NCBI RefSeq assembly: GCF_020382885.2
Contig: NC_058513.1
Span: forward strand, 12,363,641-12,427,640
Source: Scatophagus argus
Taxonomy: Eukaryota > Chordata > Actinopteri > Scatophagidae
DNA length: 64,000 nucleotides
Direction: 5' to 3'
Shown: in pieces, positions 1 through 20,315 of the stretch
Numbering within the stretch: position 1 is the stretch's first letter
Layout of the letters: every line of letters begins with the position of its first letter
Program-made: the position numbers and the translations under genes
Notes under the pieces: generated by a model
Seen by the model: only the letters and a program-made list of their open reading frames with translations
What the model was told of the DNA's origin: nothing
The model's database searches: none

Positions 1-1080
1 CATGCAACTCTTTCTACAGTATGGAGATAACACTTAATTTCTTTTTATTATTTTTGTAAAAACAAATTGTTGGCCTCAAAGTATAAATTGAACATTAAAA
101 AAAAATATTCTGCGAGAGTTATTGTTTGCCTTTGTCTGTGTGATTGCTGCAAATTCTCATGTTTGCCTTGGGTTTGATGTATAAAATAGTCATTCAACAT
201 TTGTTCAAGTCTTAGTGTGATGTGAAAGGCCTAGGATGCTGCCAAGAACCCTTCGGCTATCAGATGATGTCTCTGTGGGAATTAAGATGCCACTGATACT
301 AAACTAATTTTGTTGCACCACCAGTGCATTTTCAGGATTACACTGATTGGCATTTAGATATTGACTGCCTGACTGGACCTCATCTGCTCAGGTTTGAGAT
401 GGTCAGAGCTGTGGTGGGGGTAACCAAGCTCTATTGGTGGGAATGCTGACAGTTTAAGCAACTTCTGATGTACAATAACGGAGGGAGGGACATGTCAATC
501 AAGCACATAAGCTACTTTATACACCTCCATTGTTGTGAAAAGAGGTCCAGTCAGGCTGTTCAATTATTAAAACATAATGTGTAGGAACTTTGAACTTTAC
601 ACTCTTGTCACCAAGCTTTATTTATACATTGCATTTATTCAGTCTTTATGCTGTGTTGTATTTTATTTTCTGCCTTGTCTGTCTTAAACCTAACTTTGAT
701 CAGAAAGAACTATTCCTTTTCAGTTTTATATTGTCACAGTTTCAGCTGTTGCTGCTTTGTCAACTACTAATACATGGAGTAAAGATATAGCAATGTAAGA
801 GAAATTTATCATAATATAGACTGTATTTCTCTAGTTACCTGTCCATGTCTCCCAGGCTCCAATGTGACTACTTTTCCCACAAGTCACAGCTTTTTTTTTC
901 TCAGCCAATCAGCGTGCATGTGCCATATCACATGACTCTTCAACCCAGCTCATGTGTGAATGACTTCCACTAGTGGGTGCTCAGTAATTTGGAGGAGTGG
1001 GCTGGTGAAAAGAGTTCCCCTTTGAAGATTATCAGGAAATTGACTTTTTCAGTAGAGCTGTTGAAAGGTGTGTTTACGTA
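1..1080. other. Upstream flank of coasy, no gene seen
   Basis: AT-rich sequence with no exon-like open frame that I recognise. A CCAAT motif at 905-909 (in agccaatcag) could belong to the coasy promoter, because the sequence becomes CpG-richer just after 1070. The short open frame at 590-790 has no family features and is treated as chance. Confidence 0.5.
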
Positions 1081-1124
1081 GCGCACAATTCGTCGCCACG
1101 TCGCTTTAGGTTTGTCCAGCACAG
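1060..1124 (+). promoter_or_regulatory. Possible coasy promoter / 5' non-coding exon
   Basis: CpG-containing sequence ends in a good splice donor, cacag|gtaagc, with GT at 1125-1126. A second donor-like site, agctg|gtaagt, lies at about 1628. Either could splice to the acceptor ending at 2163, which precedes the first coding exon of coasy. No TATA box is evident. The transcription start cannot be placed from sequence alone, so this is inference. Confidence 0.3.
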
Positions 1125-2049
1125 GTAAGCTCATGCTAAACTGCAAGGTCTGCCTGTCTGACAGATTGCTCCATGTATGGGCCGCACTAAATGTTGTTCA
1201 TAACAAAGTACGGACACAGGGTGCTTCGTTATCACAGGATCATAAGTAAGATCATCATCGTTCCTCCGGGATTGTTTTGATTTTGATCCCGGAGGATCAC
1301 GCTGCAAAGGATTCGCATTGCAACTCCCTACAGGCAATGTGATGGTGGCACTACATAGCTAGCGAGCTACCACTTTCGAGAAACGTTACACGGATAACTT
1401 CATAGCATTTCTAGCTGACAAATGTTTGTGGAAAATAAAGCCGGTGCTTCATATTTTACGGCTGTCAAGCATCGCGTGAATACTTGCTGTTGGTCCTCCT
1501 TTTAGCAGATGGCTAGCTAGCAACAAGTCAGTGCTGCTAAACATAGAGCAACTTCCATCGGGAAAGTCACGGTGTTGACTTGTGTTGAGTTGGAACATAA
1601 GCAGATAAGAGCGCTATTGTCAAAGCTGGTAAGTCATTCCATCCAAATACATCAGGTTAACTCAGCAGAGGGCCCATAGAGACACTGCAAGCATGGTGAT
1701 CATGTCTGGATGTTTTCATAGTCAGTGGAGCATACCAGCAGCTGGAATCACTGAATAACAGCCCTGTCAAGATAGCAAACCAGTGGTGCAACAGTAATGA
1801 AATATGTAAAGAATCTGATTAGTGTGCAGACGGGGCACAGACTTGTGTTGGTAACATTCTTAGCAAGTCAGCGATTATCAGACAAAGAATCACGAAAGCA
1901 TGAAGCTATGACAACTTGCTACTATATTTATAAAGGCTTTTGAGTCCTGAGGTTGAGTAAGTTTTCTGTAAGTCTTCTTGTCTCTGAATATTTTCTTTGT
2001 TTATTCATTTTGCGGTGTTGCAAAAGCACAGTAACTAAAAAATAACCGC

Positions 2050-2088
2050 TAGTGCTAGAGAGAGAGAGAGAGTGTGTGTGTGTGTAGT
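2050..2088. repeat. (GA)n(GT)n simple repeat
   Basis: A short run of GA dinucleotides followed by GT dinucleotides, about 75 bases before the splice acceptor of the first coding exon of coasy. It is ordinary microsatellite sequence. Confidence 0.8.
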
Positions 2089-2237
2089 CAGCACTGTAAT
2101 TTGATTGTAATTAGAACATTTTTAACACCACATCCTTGTCTGTCAACTTTTCATTCCTTCCAGTGTTTATCCACTGCCTTGCAACAACTCCCGAGACACT
2201 GCGACACCTGCGGTTCTCCACACTATCAGCCACTAAC

Positions 2238-5200
2238 ATGTCCATGTTCAGCACGGGCATCCTTGTGCTGACATCTCCCCTCCACACCCTCCCCTTGCGC
2301 ATCGCTCCGGTGCTGACCTCAGCTGCTCAGCTCGTTGAACGCACACTGTATGTCCACCTCCACCCCGGGCTGAACCTGGGAAGTGGGAGCCAGCCTCGGC
2401 CAGTTTTCATTCCACCGGCGGTGGACCTGTCCACGCTCATTTCCCGTCTTTACAGCAATGCAGCTGATATATGCGGGCACCTGGATGTCCGTGTTTTGCT
2501 GACTAATGTGCGCGCTCAGTGCAGCGGGATCCAGACAGTCCCAAACTGCCCCTTCCCCACGCCACAATCTCTGTCTCACTCCCCAGAGGTGGTGCTGACG
2601 GACTTTCCTCTGCAGGACCCAGGTCAGTCCCATCAGGTTACGCAGTGTCTGCAGAGGTACACGGGTCACTGCTACGTCTGTAGCCCCAGCCTGCCCTCAG
2701 TGCTGCTTCACCCACAGCTATCGAGGGTGCAGGAGAAAGAGGAACAGTTAAAAGAGCCAGAAGAAAAGGCAGAACCCTTGGAGACCTACAGTGATGTGGT
2801 GGTCGGGGGGACGTTTGACAGGCTCCACGGGGCCCACAAGACGTTGCTCAACATCTCATGCCTGCTAGCCAATAGAAGGTTCCTTATTGGTTTGTGCGAC
2901 CAAGCAATGCTGAAAAGTGAGTGTTCCTGTTTAGGAATGTGCGTTCGTGTGATATTTCTTAGGTTAGTGTCTCGTATTTTAATGGATAATGAAGAGGCTG
3001 CTCACCTGACATCTGTTTCCTCCCCACTTTAGAAAAAGTGCTCAAGGAGCTGATCGAGCCCTATTCTCTGCGGGTCCAGAAACTACAGGAGTTCCTGCGA
3101 GACATCAGACCCTCGCTGCAGGTGGAGATCGTACCCCTTGATGACCCCTTTGGAGTCTCTGTGGTTGACCCCCTGCTGCAGTGCATTGTGGTTAGCGAGG
3201 AGACCAGAAAGGGAGGCGAGGCTGTCAACAAGAGACGCATTGAGAATGTAAGTTGAGGAAACTGAAAGTGCGTGTTACATATGTTTTAAAATAAAACTGT
3301 AGGATGATTAAGGTTTTACCAACGTATCAAACAGATGATCCGTTGTCTTTTTATCTGTCCATAACTACTCTCGACACACCTTAGGTTCTATCCTGAGAGT
3401 CACTGAGCTTTTAAGGATTGCTGGTTGTTCAAAATCATTTTCCTCTGACTTGTTGAAAGAAACCTAAGAGGCTTACGGTGTGAGGAAAGCACAGAAAACG
3501 TCTCAAGTGCAAGATTTAATCCTGGGTCAGCAGAGGAGCTCGTTGGTCCACAGGTGTTGGACACATTAGCTCATATTCAGTGTTTTGTGTTCTCTGCTTC
3601 CTAAAATCAGGGACTTCCAGCTCTCATCCTCCACGAGATCCAGTTGCTTAAAGATGCTCACCATACTGAGACAGAGGAGGAGAAGATCAGCTCCTCCAGT
3701 CTACGCTCTCGCCTGCTGGGCACCCTCCTTACACCACCTAAAGTAGGTTACTTTTAAAGATGTTTACATTTTGATGAGCAACGTCAATGCAAGATAGATA
3801 CTAACAGATTAGTGTTGCAGCAAAGAGTCAAATAGTGAATTTCCTTTTCAAGTGGAAACTCTGCACAGTCAGGAAACAGTCATTTTGATTTAGCAGAAGT
3901 CAAACATTTAACTCAACTGGCTGTTTTCCCGCAATAGGTGAGGAAAAAGTGTTTTCATACATAAAAGCAGAAGCAGCTGAGCATTTTGTAACAAGGGTCA
4001 AACACACAGATTGGTCGTTGGAAACTTAAATGTTTAACTGTTCTCATAGACAGTGTCTCATTCAGGTAAATAATAACCGTTTTTGTCCCAGCGTATGCCA
4101 ACGGATTGCACGTGAGGGCTTACAGACAACTGTACTGAAAGATCATTTACACAGTTCTGTCAGAGGATTTGTCAGATTTCTGTTCACGAGTTTCAAGATT
4201 CGGTGGAAAAGGTGAAAGGTGTCGACCAGATTACAAACTGAACATGACTTTGTGTTCCTGGTGATCCAGACTGTTCCTGATCCTGCGTTACCAGAGATAC
4301 AGTGAGCTCCCCTGCTGCGATGGTGGAGAGGGGCTCTGAGCTGGTCATGTCACTTGCCTGTACAAATATACTGCTTTTAAGCATTAGTCCTGTCTTCACC
4401 TCCACTCATTCTTTGTTGCTCTCATGTGTGATGCTACAGTGTTAGCTCTAAGTATGAAATTATCAAACGATCACCTTTCACATCCTTGTATGTGTCCTGT
4501 TTCTTCTGCACTAGGACAAGTCCCATCTGCCTCCCCTTCCGTACGTGATTGGCCTGACAGGAGGCAGCGGCAGTGGAAAGAGCTCCATCGCCAGGCGGCT
4601 GGAGGAACTGGGCGCAGTCCGGATCGACTGTGACAAACTGGGCCATGAGGTGTACCAGCCTGACACAGCGGCCTATCACAGAGTGCTTGAAGAATTTGGG
4701 TCAGGTGAGGAAAGACCCCTGACATGTAATTATGGGAGGCTATGGTTTACAGGTGTAGCATAATCCTCAGCAGTTACTGCAAAAATAAGTTGGTCCATAG
4801 CTTTATTTATTTATTTTTTTTCCCAAATTGTCTTATGAATGCTATGCTGTATGAAATCTCATGCGTTGCAATGCACTCTTTCGTGTATTTCATCACTTTT
4901 AGATCTCCTGAATGAAGATAAAACAATCGACAGACGTGCATTAGGAAGGAAAGTTTTTGGAAACCAGGTAATGTGACAAGTATGAATAACATGTCAGCAC
5001 ATTACGACATTGCAAATTGAGCAGTCGGACAAGGCCGCTGTGAGTGGAAAATTTATCAGAGGTGCTTTTGGTTCGTGCAGAAGCGGTTAAAAGCCCTAAC
5101 AGACATTGTGTGGCCTGAGATTGCACTTCTGGTGAAGAGCAGAATCAACCAAGCCAGAGAGGAAGGTATTGTATGGATTAATCTCCCTCGTTCTTCTGTG

Positions 5201-6269
5201 GATGTAGGGCGTTCGAGTTAATGTCTTCTGTCTTCTGTTCATGCAAAATGCAAGTTATAGCATGCTATATGTTTTACAATTTGTGGTAAACTTAGATTTT
5301 GTTTCGGTTTTCATTTGCTTTGCTTTTTTGTAGTGATAAGATTCAGTTACAGCTACAGTGCTTCCAAAACTCTTTTTCCAGGCTCCAGATTTTCTCTGTG
5401 TTCATATGATTCTTTGCTCTTTGAAGGTAAACAGGTTTGTGTGGTGGATGCAGCAGTTCTTCTGGAGGCCGGCTGGACAGACATGGTCCACGAGGTCTGG
5501 GTCACCATCATCCCTGACGAGGAGGTAAGTGTTTGTACCTGCAGATACCGAGTCACATCAGCCCAGGTTGGGGGGAGGAGGGGATGTAAAGGTGTAAAGG
5601 TGACTACTGCTGGTCACAAAGCTGGTACTTGGTTCATCATCACTCTGTGAATGTGGCTAAAAAGGTGTTGCTGTATCAGAATTCCTCACTGCGTGTAATT
5701 TCTACACAATGCAGCAACAAAATGTGCTATTGTTTAGGAAGTCCTTAAACATGTAGTAAGACATTCTCATGGCACAGGTTGTGAAAAGTAAAACTGGCAT
5801 TTCTGCTGATAGTATTGGTATCACTGTGGATTGCTGTTTGTTTGGGTTTTTTTCAGTACTACCACTGGGGGGCACTAAAGTTCTCACTCTTGTAATTCTA
5901 CATACAAATGAAACACCAGAAATACTCACCTTGCTGCCTCCTCTCGTTTCCCCGCCCAGGCTGTGTCAAGAATAACTGAGCGAGATGGGGTAACTTCAGA
6001 AGATGCTGTGCGCCGACTGCAGAGCCAGTGGTCCAATGATAAGCAAGTGGAGCAAGCCAATGTAGTGCTCAGCACACTGTGGGAGCCAGAGGTCACTCAG
6101 AAACAGGTCAGACACTCATCATGCCGCTGCACATCTGCAGTACATGAAAGTGAAAATTTTTATAAAGTGTAGAGCTGTGTTAATTTTCCCAATGTGTTAT
6201 ATTTCAAAGGTACTGAAAGCCTGGAATCTTCTTCAGAAGAGAATCCAGGAGAGGCAAAAGGGACAGTAG
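2238..6269 (+). CDS. coasy: CoA synthase (phosphopantetheine adenylyltransferase / dephospho-CoA kinase)
   Basis: This bifunctional enzyme catalyses the last two steps of CoA synthesis: adenylation of 4'-phosphopantetheine, then phosphorylation of dephospho-CoA. Coding exons: 2238-2916, 3033-3247, 3611-3742, 4515-4704, 4903-4967, 5081-5165, 5427-5524, 5960-6106 and 6210-6269. All phases join, giving 556 residues (human about 564). The N-terminal segment [15 protein letters not shown] matches the hydrophobic leader known to tie COASY to mitochondria. The adenylyltransferase nucleotide motif [12 protein letters not shown] is near residues 190-201. The kinase P-loop [12 protein letters not shown] is near 355-366, followed by [12 protein letters not shown] and [13 protein letters not shown] chose ATG 2238 because the open frame upstream of it is intron: an acceptor (ccttccag) ends at 2163. 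No break is seen. The assignment is secure from residue-level similarity to the vertebrate family. Confidence 0.97.
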
Positions 6270-6515
6270 GAACATGCATGAGTCACTACATCATCATCAT
6301 CAGCTGTGACCTGTGTGCACGCGCAACAAGCACGTGTGCGCACAAACGACTAATCCACACAGGAAACACTGCCTTAGGAAGAAGTGAGCGGGTTACTGTG
6401 CCGTTGCAACAAACTCGCCAAGCTTCTCTGATCAAGATTCAGTGCCTGATTGACTTTTCACAGGTTTTTAAACTTAATTTAAGATACTTTGTGAAAATGA
6501 AAGGTCGATGGGTGC

Positions 6516-6535
6516 AAAAAAAAAAAAAAAAAAAA
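6516..6535 (+). repeat. A-rich homopolymer
   Basis: A run of about 19 adenines in the 3' untranslated region of coasy, upstream of its poly(A) signal. Confidence 0.8.
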
Positions 6536-6608
6536 GAGCATAAATGATCCTTAACAGAAAACATCTATATTTTTGGAATTTGAAAGCTGGACTTCATGTT
6601 TGGGGATT

Positions 6609-6614
6609 AATAAA
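6609..6614 (+). terminator. coasy poly(A) signal
   Basis: Canonical AATAAA, 340 bases after the coasy stop codon, followed by T/G-rich sequence. It is the likely 3' end signal for coasy. An alternative downstream site cannot be excluded. Confidence 0.6.
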
Positions 6615-7691
6615 GTGTTACCTTATCCCAAGAACTGTAACTCTGTTTTCATCCAAAGATGGTTTTTTTCTTTGTATGAATGGCCTTTAAATTCATACAA
6701 CAGTATGCCCAACATTCACCACAATGTTAAGACCAAATCTTTCTGCAAAATTTTGGGCACCTTGTCAACTGAAGACACTTCCCTTCCTTCTGTCTCCTCT
6801 CCATGTCTTCTTAGTGCAATGAATGTAGCTTAGAAGAGAAAACGACGAAGGAAAGGTGAGATATATTGGAAAATCGCCACTTTTAAATCAATTAAATGTT
6901 GTGTTAATCTTTGCGTCTTCGGGGTTGACAGAATATTTTAACAAATTCTTTGTAATTATGTAATGTGGAATTATAGATTACTAATCAAGGTCCTTGTAGA
7001 AATACGTGCAATAGATAATATTTTGTAATATTATTGGTGTAGTTGTCACATTTAAGGTGGGTAAATAAATATACAGTGGACATTGAAAAAGATTGACATC
7101 CTGAGACAGGATCAGTACAGTGACTAATAAAGGAAACCACATAAGTACATAGAGATAAATCAAGCAGATGTGATAAAGATCTTAATGTCTTTGAATCTGT
7201 AAATGAAATCTTGAATTGTAATGAGTGCATGACCCTTAAAGAACTCACCCAAACATTCAAAACATTTCAATATTCCTTGAAAGTATCTGAAATAGCTAAG
7301 AGGGACATCGGAGTGGAAGCATAAGTCATGATGATGTGTTAAATTCATGTTGTCATATCAAAATTTCAAACAAATGTTTACATAACAACAATGAAATACT
7401 GCTTCTTTGCTATAGACATACCTGAAATATTACAGGGTGTGTCCAGTCAAGTGTAACGTAGTCATACAGGTGGTCAGAAAATTCAAGTGTCTGATTTTTG
7501 TTTCAACCTGCACGTCATATGGAAACTGGAATGTTTTAAGAAATTTGCATTAAATTTAATGTTTTAAACCCCTGAGTGATCTGTGTTTGTAATGGCATGA
7601 GCTTTGAATTTCTGGACCAAAATTGTGTCGTTAAATTTTATTAGTTCTGTGTATTTTTTTTCATAAAACAATTGAAAATAGCATGGACAGT
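6615..7691. other. Intergenic, between convergent coasy and MLCK-like genes
   Basis: About 1.1 kb of AT-rich sequence between the 3' ends of two genes that point towards each other. I see no exon, RNA gene or repeat family here. Open frames at 6981-7348 have low complexity and no family features. Confidence 0.5.
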
Positions 7692-7697
7692 TTTATT
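7692..7697 (-). terminator. MLCK-like gene poly(A) signal
   Basis: The + strand reads TTTATT, i.e. AATAAA on the - strand, about 435 bases past the stop of the MLCK-like gene. Another copy near 7637-7642 could also serve. Confidence 0.5.
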
Positions 7698-8131
7698 TCA
7701 GTCTTTACACTTAGTTTGAAAGGAAAGTGTGCCTTTTGAGAAATGTGTTAAACATTCATGTTCAACCATGCAGTATTTTTCCCTAAAATCCAATCTTTAA
7801 TTTGAATACATTTAAAACTTTTACATTTTAATGATACTTAACATATGCAAAATGTACAGTTTTCACGTGACCTGTCCTGTCAACGATGCTGAGCCACAGT
7901 GTCTTACTTAAGTACAACAAAACAATGTGCTTTGGTGGCTGAACATGTTAGCCACACAAAGAAAGCAGGCTTAGTCGGTACACTGTGATGTACGTCATTA
8001 TCCCTTCGATCGTGGAAGTCCACAACACACTCATGTCGTGTCAAAGTCCAGTCTGTTCAAATCAGTCGACTTGAAGAATCTCCTCCCAAACCAAACCTTC
8101 AGTTGTTGCCTCAGCTGGTGTTTTCCCTCAG

Positions 8132-15249
<7,118 letters not shown>

Positions 15250-18200
15250 CTTAGAGTAGAAATGAAAACCAGACAGCAGCTGAGTTTCAAATAGTCAGTC
15301 AGTCCTCCTCCTGCTGCTCTTCTCTTGGTTGTGGTGTGTTGTATTCAGTATGTGTGTATAGTGTTGGGGTGATGTGTTGAATTTTCACCCTGTCTCTGTT
15401 CACACATCCTCTGAGAAGTTAACAGGAGGGGCCTCTGCTTTCAGACTGCCTCTGAAATCACTCCCCACCTCTCAGCCCCACAGTACACAGGAAACAGTCA
15501 GTTTTATCGGAAGGCCAATTAAAAACACACGTCCTTCCCCCGACTGTCCCCCTGTGCCGAGAACAGAGCTAAAGAGACAGAAGCACATGTGACAGAAAAC
15601 AAAAGAGATAGTAAGAAAAGCTAGGAAACATGTGGGAGAGACAAAACATTCAAGAGAAAGAGAGAGTAATGAGGTGGATTGTGATAAAAGAAATACACAA
15701 CAGAGAAAAGGCAGATTTTACCTGAGGATCCTCTTCATAAAAACCACTTCTCCTCTCAGAACATAATTACAGATTCCCACTGTCAGCTACTTTTGACCAT
15801 TTTACCCATGTTCCCTGTAAACAGTCAGCAAGCTGTAGGTGGAGCCACACCGGCAGACGCACCGCAGGAATCAAGAAGAGCCTGTGGGGCAGCTTTCTGT
15901 GAGCGTTTACCACTGTACAACAAGACAACAGGTAGAGAAATCATTGAAGTGGCTCCTCCAAGCCTTTGGATTTCTGTTTCTTTGAATGAAAGTGGAGAAG
16001 CAGGACCATGTGACCACAAATAGTAAGCTCCGCTTGTAAATGAGGGACACTTACATTCTATTGACATGGAGGTAGGAGGAGCAGCTGGCTGGGTGTGTCT
16101 CCAAGGTGTGCTTTTCAGTTACCTTTTGTTGAATGGTTGTTCTACAAAGTGCCTTTCTCTTAGCAAGATGATAGGATATTACGGTTTTCTTTCTGTCCAT
16201 TACGGCTCTGAAAAGCAGTTTCAGTGAATGTCCATAAAAACCTCACTGATTTTAGGAAGCTGCAGGTTTCCAAATTTCACCCAGGTGCAAAAGACCACGT
16301 GACAAAAACAGGTTTAGAAGCTCAGTTTATTGTTTCATATAAAAAATTCATGCGGCTTGTGGCTAATTGCTCAGCTATTTAAATAAACATTGGAAGAGTC
16401 AGGAGAGGAGAGGAAAACAGTCCAAGAGCTCATAATTTGTCACTCAACTTGTCCAAAACCGCAGGTTGATTCTTCAGTAGCAGGATCCAGGAAGCCAAAC
16501 TCTGCTCACAGTCCACAACGCCCTGAGTGGGCCCTGGTCTACACAGAAAAATAAATACGATCGGTGCTTCCTACATGTGGCATCTGCAGACCACAGAGGG
16601 GAGGCACACCCAGACACACCTGCCTTCCATCAACCCAACTGAAGCCAGTGGCTCACAGCAAATGTGAAATCAATGTCCCTGTTAAATGTGAGGCTGATAA
16701 ATTACATTCAACCTTATACTGTAGTCAGTGTTTCATTCAGTGCAATAAGCCCATGAGCCACTGTAATTTGTCTGAATACACCTCATATTGATATGGGACT
16801 GTACAAGTGTTGCTACATGGTTATCGTATTAACCGCAAATGATGACTGCTTGTGCAGTAGTATGAAAATATGGAATTAACACCTGATAACTGGTGCATTT
16901 GTGGCTGACTTAAACAACCACCAAACGATTCCTGTGCAGCACACTTGCAGTGCTACAATGATGGCTGTAAAATCTTTTTTCCTTTTGAGAGTCTATGTTG
17001 TGGTTTTGAATGGACACATTTCACTCAGTGATGGTCAGTGCAACAATGTAAGGAAACTGTTACGCAGATTGGTATGTGCAGGCCTAAGTAGTACCATATG
17101 GTGGGAGGTACACGATTTACTTTAGACTACAAACACGTCCCTTAGCACTAAGAGCAGCTTGATTGATGGACCAGACATCAGCAAAAACTTAACTGTTTAC
17201 TGCTTGGAGAGACCGACTCTCACCACTTTTAAGCTCTGCAATATGAAGAAAAATCCTTAATGTTTTTGTTTTCAATGAAAATAGTTTACACATATGTGGT
17301 TCAAGAAATAAATAAGACTGACCTTAAGCTAAGAGCAGAAACTACAGAAAGTGAAGTTGAGAAGAAAGGTTTGAGGTTTGAAGGCCAGTCTATAGTAATA
17401 TGGTACAGTACAGTAATATAACCTGCAGATACTGCACTTTGGACAATAACGTTAGCAGGGAAATTTGTTTTTCTTTCTTTTGTAGCTTCTTCAACAGATC
17501 GAATTGCTTTTACTTCATTTGTTCCTCTTTTTGTCAACTTTATCACACCCAAAATTCCTCTCTGGAACATCAGTAATGGATTAGTTCATCTTATTTGAAT
17601 TCCACTACAGACAGAGATGATCTGCTAACATTAACTGCTAAGCCAGTCTTCAGCAGAAGTTTACTGGTGTTGTCTTCTTATTACTAGGTCTATTACTAGA
17701 TTAGGTCAGATCATTAAAATTGCAATTTTGCAATCACAGGAAACAGTAAAACGAGCTTAAATTAGCTTTAAGCTAGTACAGCTAGCCTAACCATAACCAT
17801 AGCATAACCAGCCAAACCTCCTGGTTTTCTAAATCTTTTTAATATGCTTTTTTTCTTCTTTCTGTTTATTTAGTCCAACACCTAAAATTGTAGATTCCTA
17901 TGGCAGACTGTGTTCTTAGCTAAACTTATTAAAACTTATTAAAAATATGTAGTTGGGCCTGTTGCGTTTTGGATTTGTGTATGCTTTGAGGCTGTTCATT
18001 CCTGTTCTTCTGTTTTATTTACATTCTCATTGGCTGATGAGTGCTGCCTAATTTGTTGTGTGTATAAAGATAAGTAAGTGTATAAAGATAATAAATAAAA
18101 GAAGCACATGACCTTGAAAAAATAAGCTTCTGTACATTCTTCAGAAAGAGCCATATAAGGTAACAATATATCACGGAATAAGCTGAGGTTTTCTTTTCTT

Positions 18201-20315
18201 TTCTTTATTCACTATATATGCAGCAATACAAAATAATTATATTGTTGTACAACGAGCTTATATTTTAATATCCCATGCAGTAAATAGCACAGCTCCAACT
18301 ATTTCTTGGACAGTTATCCTTATCAGATGGAAATAATTCAAGATTTTGTTTAAGTCTTGGGGAATTCAAAACAGGAAAGCAAAGAGTGGGAAGGACACAG
18401 TCCTCTCTGTGTGACTGAGAATTCCAATTATGGTAATCATTTTGCTTCCTGTTCCCATGGTATCCTTCAAAGACATGCTGGCCCAGTGTTTTCCTGTCCC
18501 CAAAAATTCCTTCGAACACATGCCCACTGCATTACACCACTGAAGAGGAATGATGGCAACTAAAATGCTGAAGAAAGAAAAGTGGAATGGGGCCCTCCTG
18601 TGGTTGTAGACCTCCCATTGCAGAGAAATGATCGAAATCTGTTACCCAGCATTGATATCCAGAGAGACTACAGTCAAATCAAGAACAGCGAAACTCAAAG
18701 TGAAACTTAAATCCTCAGCTAAACTAACAAAATACACAGCCTTAATGCCACCTGGCACCTGGCAACATTTTGTAGATTTGTGCTGCCAAAATATCCCTGA
18801 CCTGTCGCGGGATGGGACACAGGACACACCTGGTCTGAGTTGGGATTCGACTTATCCTGGTGCATCCCACAGATGGGATTCACTTCACTTGTCACCTGGT
18901 TTTAATGTTGTAACTGATTTGAGTATATTGACCAGCGAGAAATGATGCAAACTCATATGATTGTTTATCTTCTCAGTCTGAATTTCTTTGCAGGCAAATA
19001 AGAAAAAGTAGATAAGGCTTCATGCACAGAGAGTCAGTGATGGGCAGACAGAAAGACAAAACCACATACTCAAGTGAACTACTCTCAGCACGCAAACAAG
19101 CCTCTGTATGTCCTGCTAATAATTACGTCGTTTTGCTGTAAAACTTTGTAACTCAGGCTACAGCCGAGTCTGTTTTGTCCCAGTCTTTCCCCTCGCATAC
19201 ATTCAAAGAGAGCGTGCTGTGATTCTGCTGTGCTAATGAGGACAGAGTAAAGAGAAGAATTTCTGATGCTGAAATTAGAAAGCAGCAGGATCCTTCACAG
19301 CCTGATGCACTCTGGCCCGAGCTCTAAGAAAGCAGGAAAAACGGAGAGAAGAATAAACACAGAGGAGAGAGAGGTAGAAAAACACATGAATGGAAATGTG
19401 ACAAACAGAGGACACCCTGGCAGTGTGTCACAAGCATCCCGGCTGTTCACTCTACTGTGACAAAGATTATTGTGCTGCTGCCAGAGGCTTCGGTCCTCCT
19501 CCAGCCTGTGGAGTCTGGACTGCAGGTTTCCTGCAGCTCCATGTTGGTGGAGACACTTTGGGGAAAAGCTTAGTCCTCAAAAGGATGGAAGGAGCCCCGA
19601 AGCAAGCTCCAGCAGTCAGACAGCTTTTAATAAAGCTGTGAGAGTATGAACTGCATTTCTTAAGTTCTTTGTCTTGTGATTTAACAGATGTTTTATGGAG
19701 GAAAGACAATGCGTGTTTGAATATTTTAATTGTTGAAGTAACAGAATCACCCGTAAGAGATAGTAATGGGGGAAAAAACTAACTCTTAAATAAACTCGTA
19801 AGGAAGAAGAGGAGAGTGTAGAACAACAAAATAAACTGAAGCTGGAATTTTTAATATGAGGGACATAATGATCAACTGTTTTTCCAGGTTATTGTACATA
19901 TGTAACAAAGTCTCTCCAACAATGGCCAGAAACCCAGCATTGACGGATACGTAAAAGTCAGACAGAAGTTAGTAGTTTTCAAAACAAGCTCCTCCATTGG
20001 GCCAGTATTCACTTTATACTCCCGCAGTAAGTAGTATGTAGACACTACTAAGTATTGAGGTTGTGGAGTTTTATCGCAGGGCCTACTTTTCACACTTCTT
20101 CGGTGCTCCTATTCAAATAGCCCAACAGGTACTTTGTGTTTTCATGTGATACAGCATTTTAAATGTTATCAGTCTACCTGTACATTTCCATAAGATCACA
20201 TGACTCAATACTGGATCACATTCAGATGCCCTGTCCTTACGTGTTCACACTCAGTATGTTCTCGTTTATCTTTTCATAAGGTACGGACCTGGATTGCCCT
20301 CATCGAGTTCTCACG
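15250..20315. other. Intergenic between divergent MLCK-like and tetraspanin genes
   Basis: This 5-kb stretch should hold the promoters of both flanking genes, which point away from each other. I see no exon. Open frames at 15793-16067, 17301-17570 and 18628-18945 lack family features and matching splice sites. The bases around 20256-20280 end in a splice acceptor-like ttttcataag, so the tetraspanin may have an upstream non-coding exon here. Confidence 0.45.

Noticed and set aside
2136-2237. Extended N-terminus for coasy from ATG 2136
   Set aside because: A splice acceptor ends at 2163 inside this stretch, so most of it is intron, and vertebrate COASY begins at the residue encoded at 2238.
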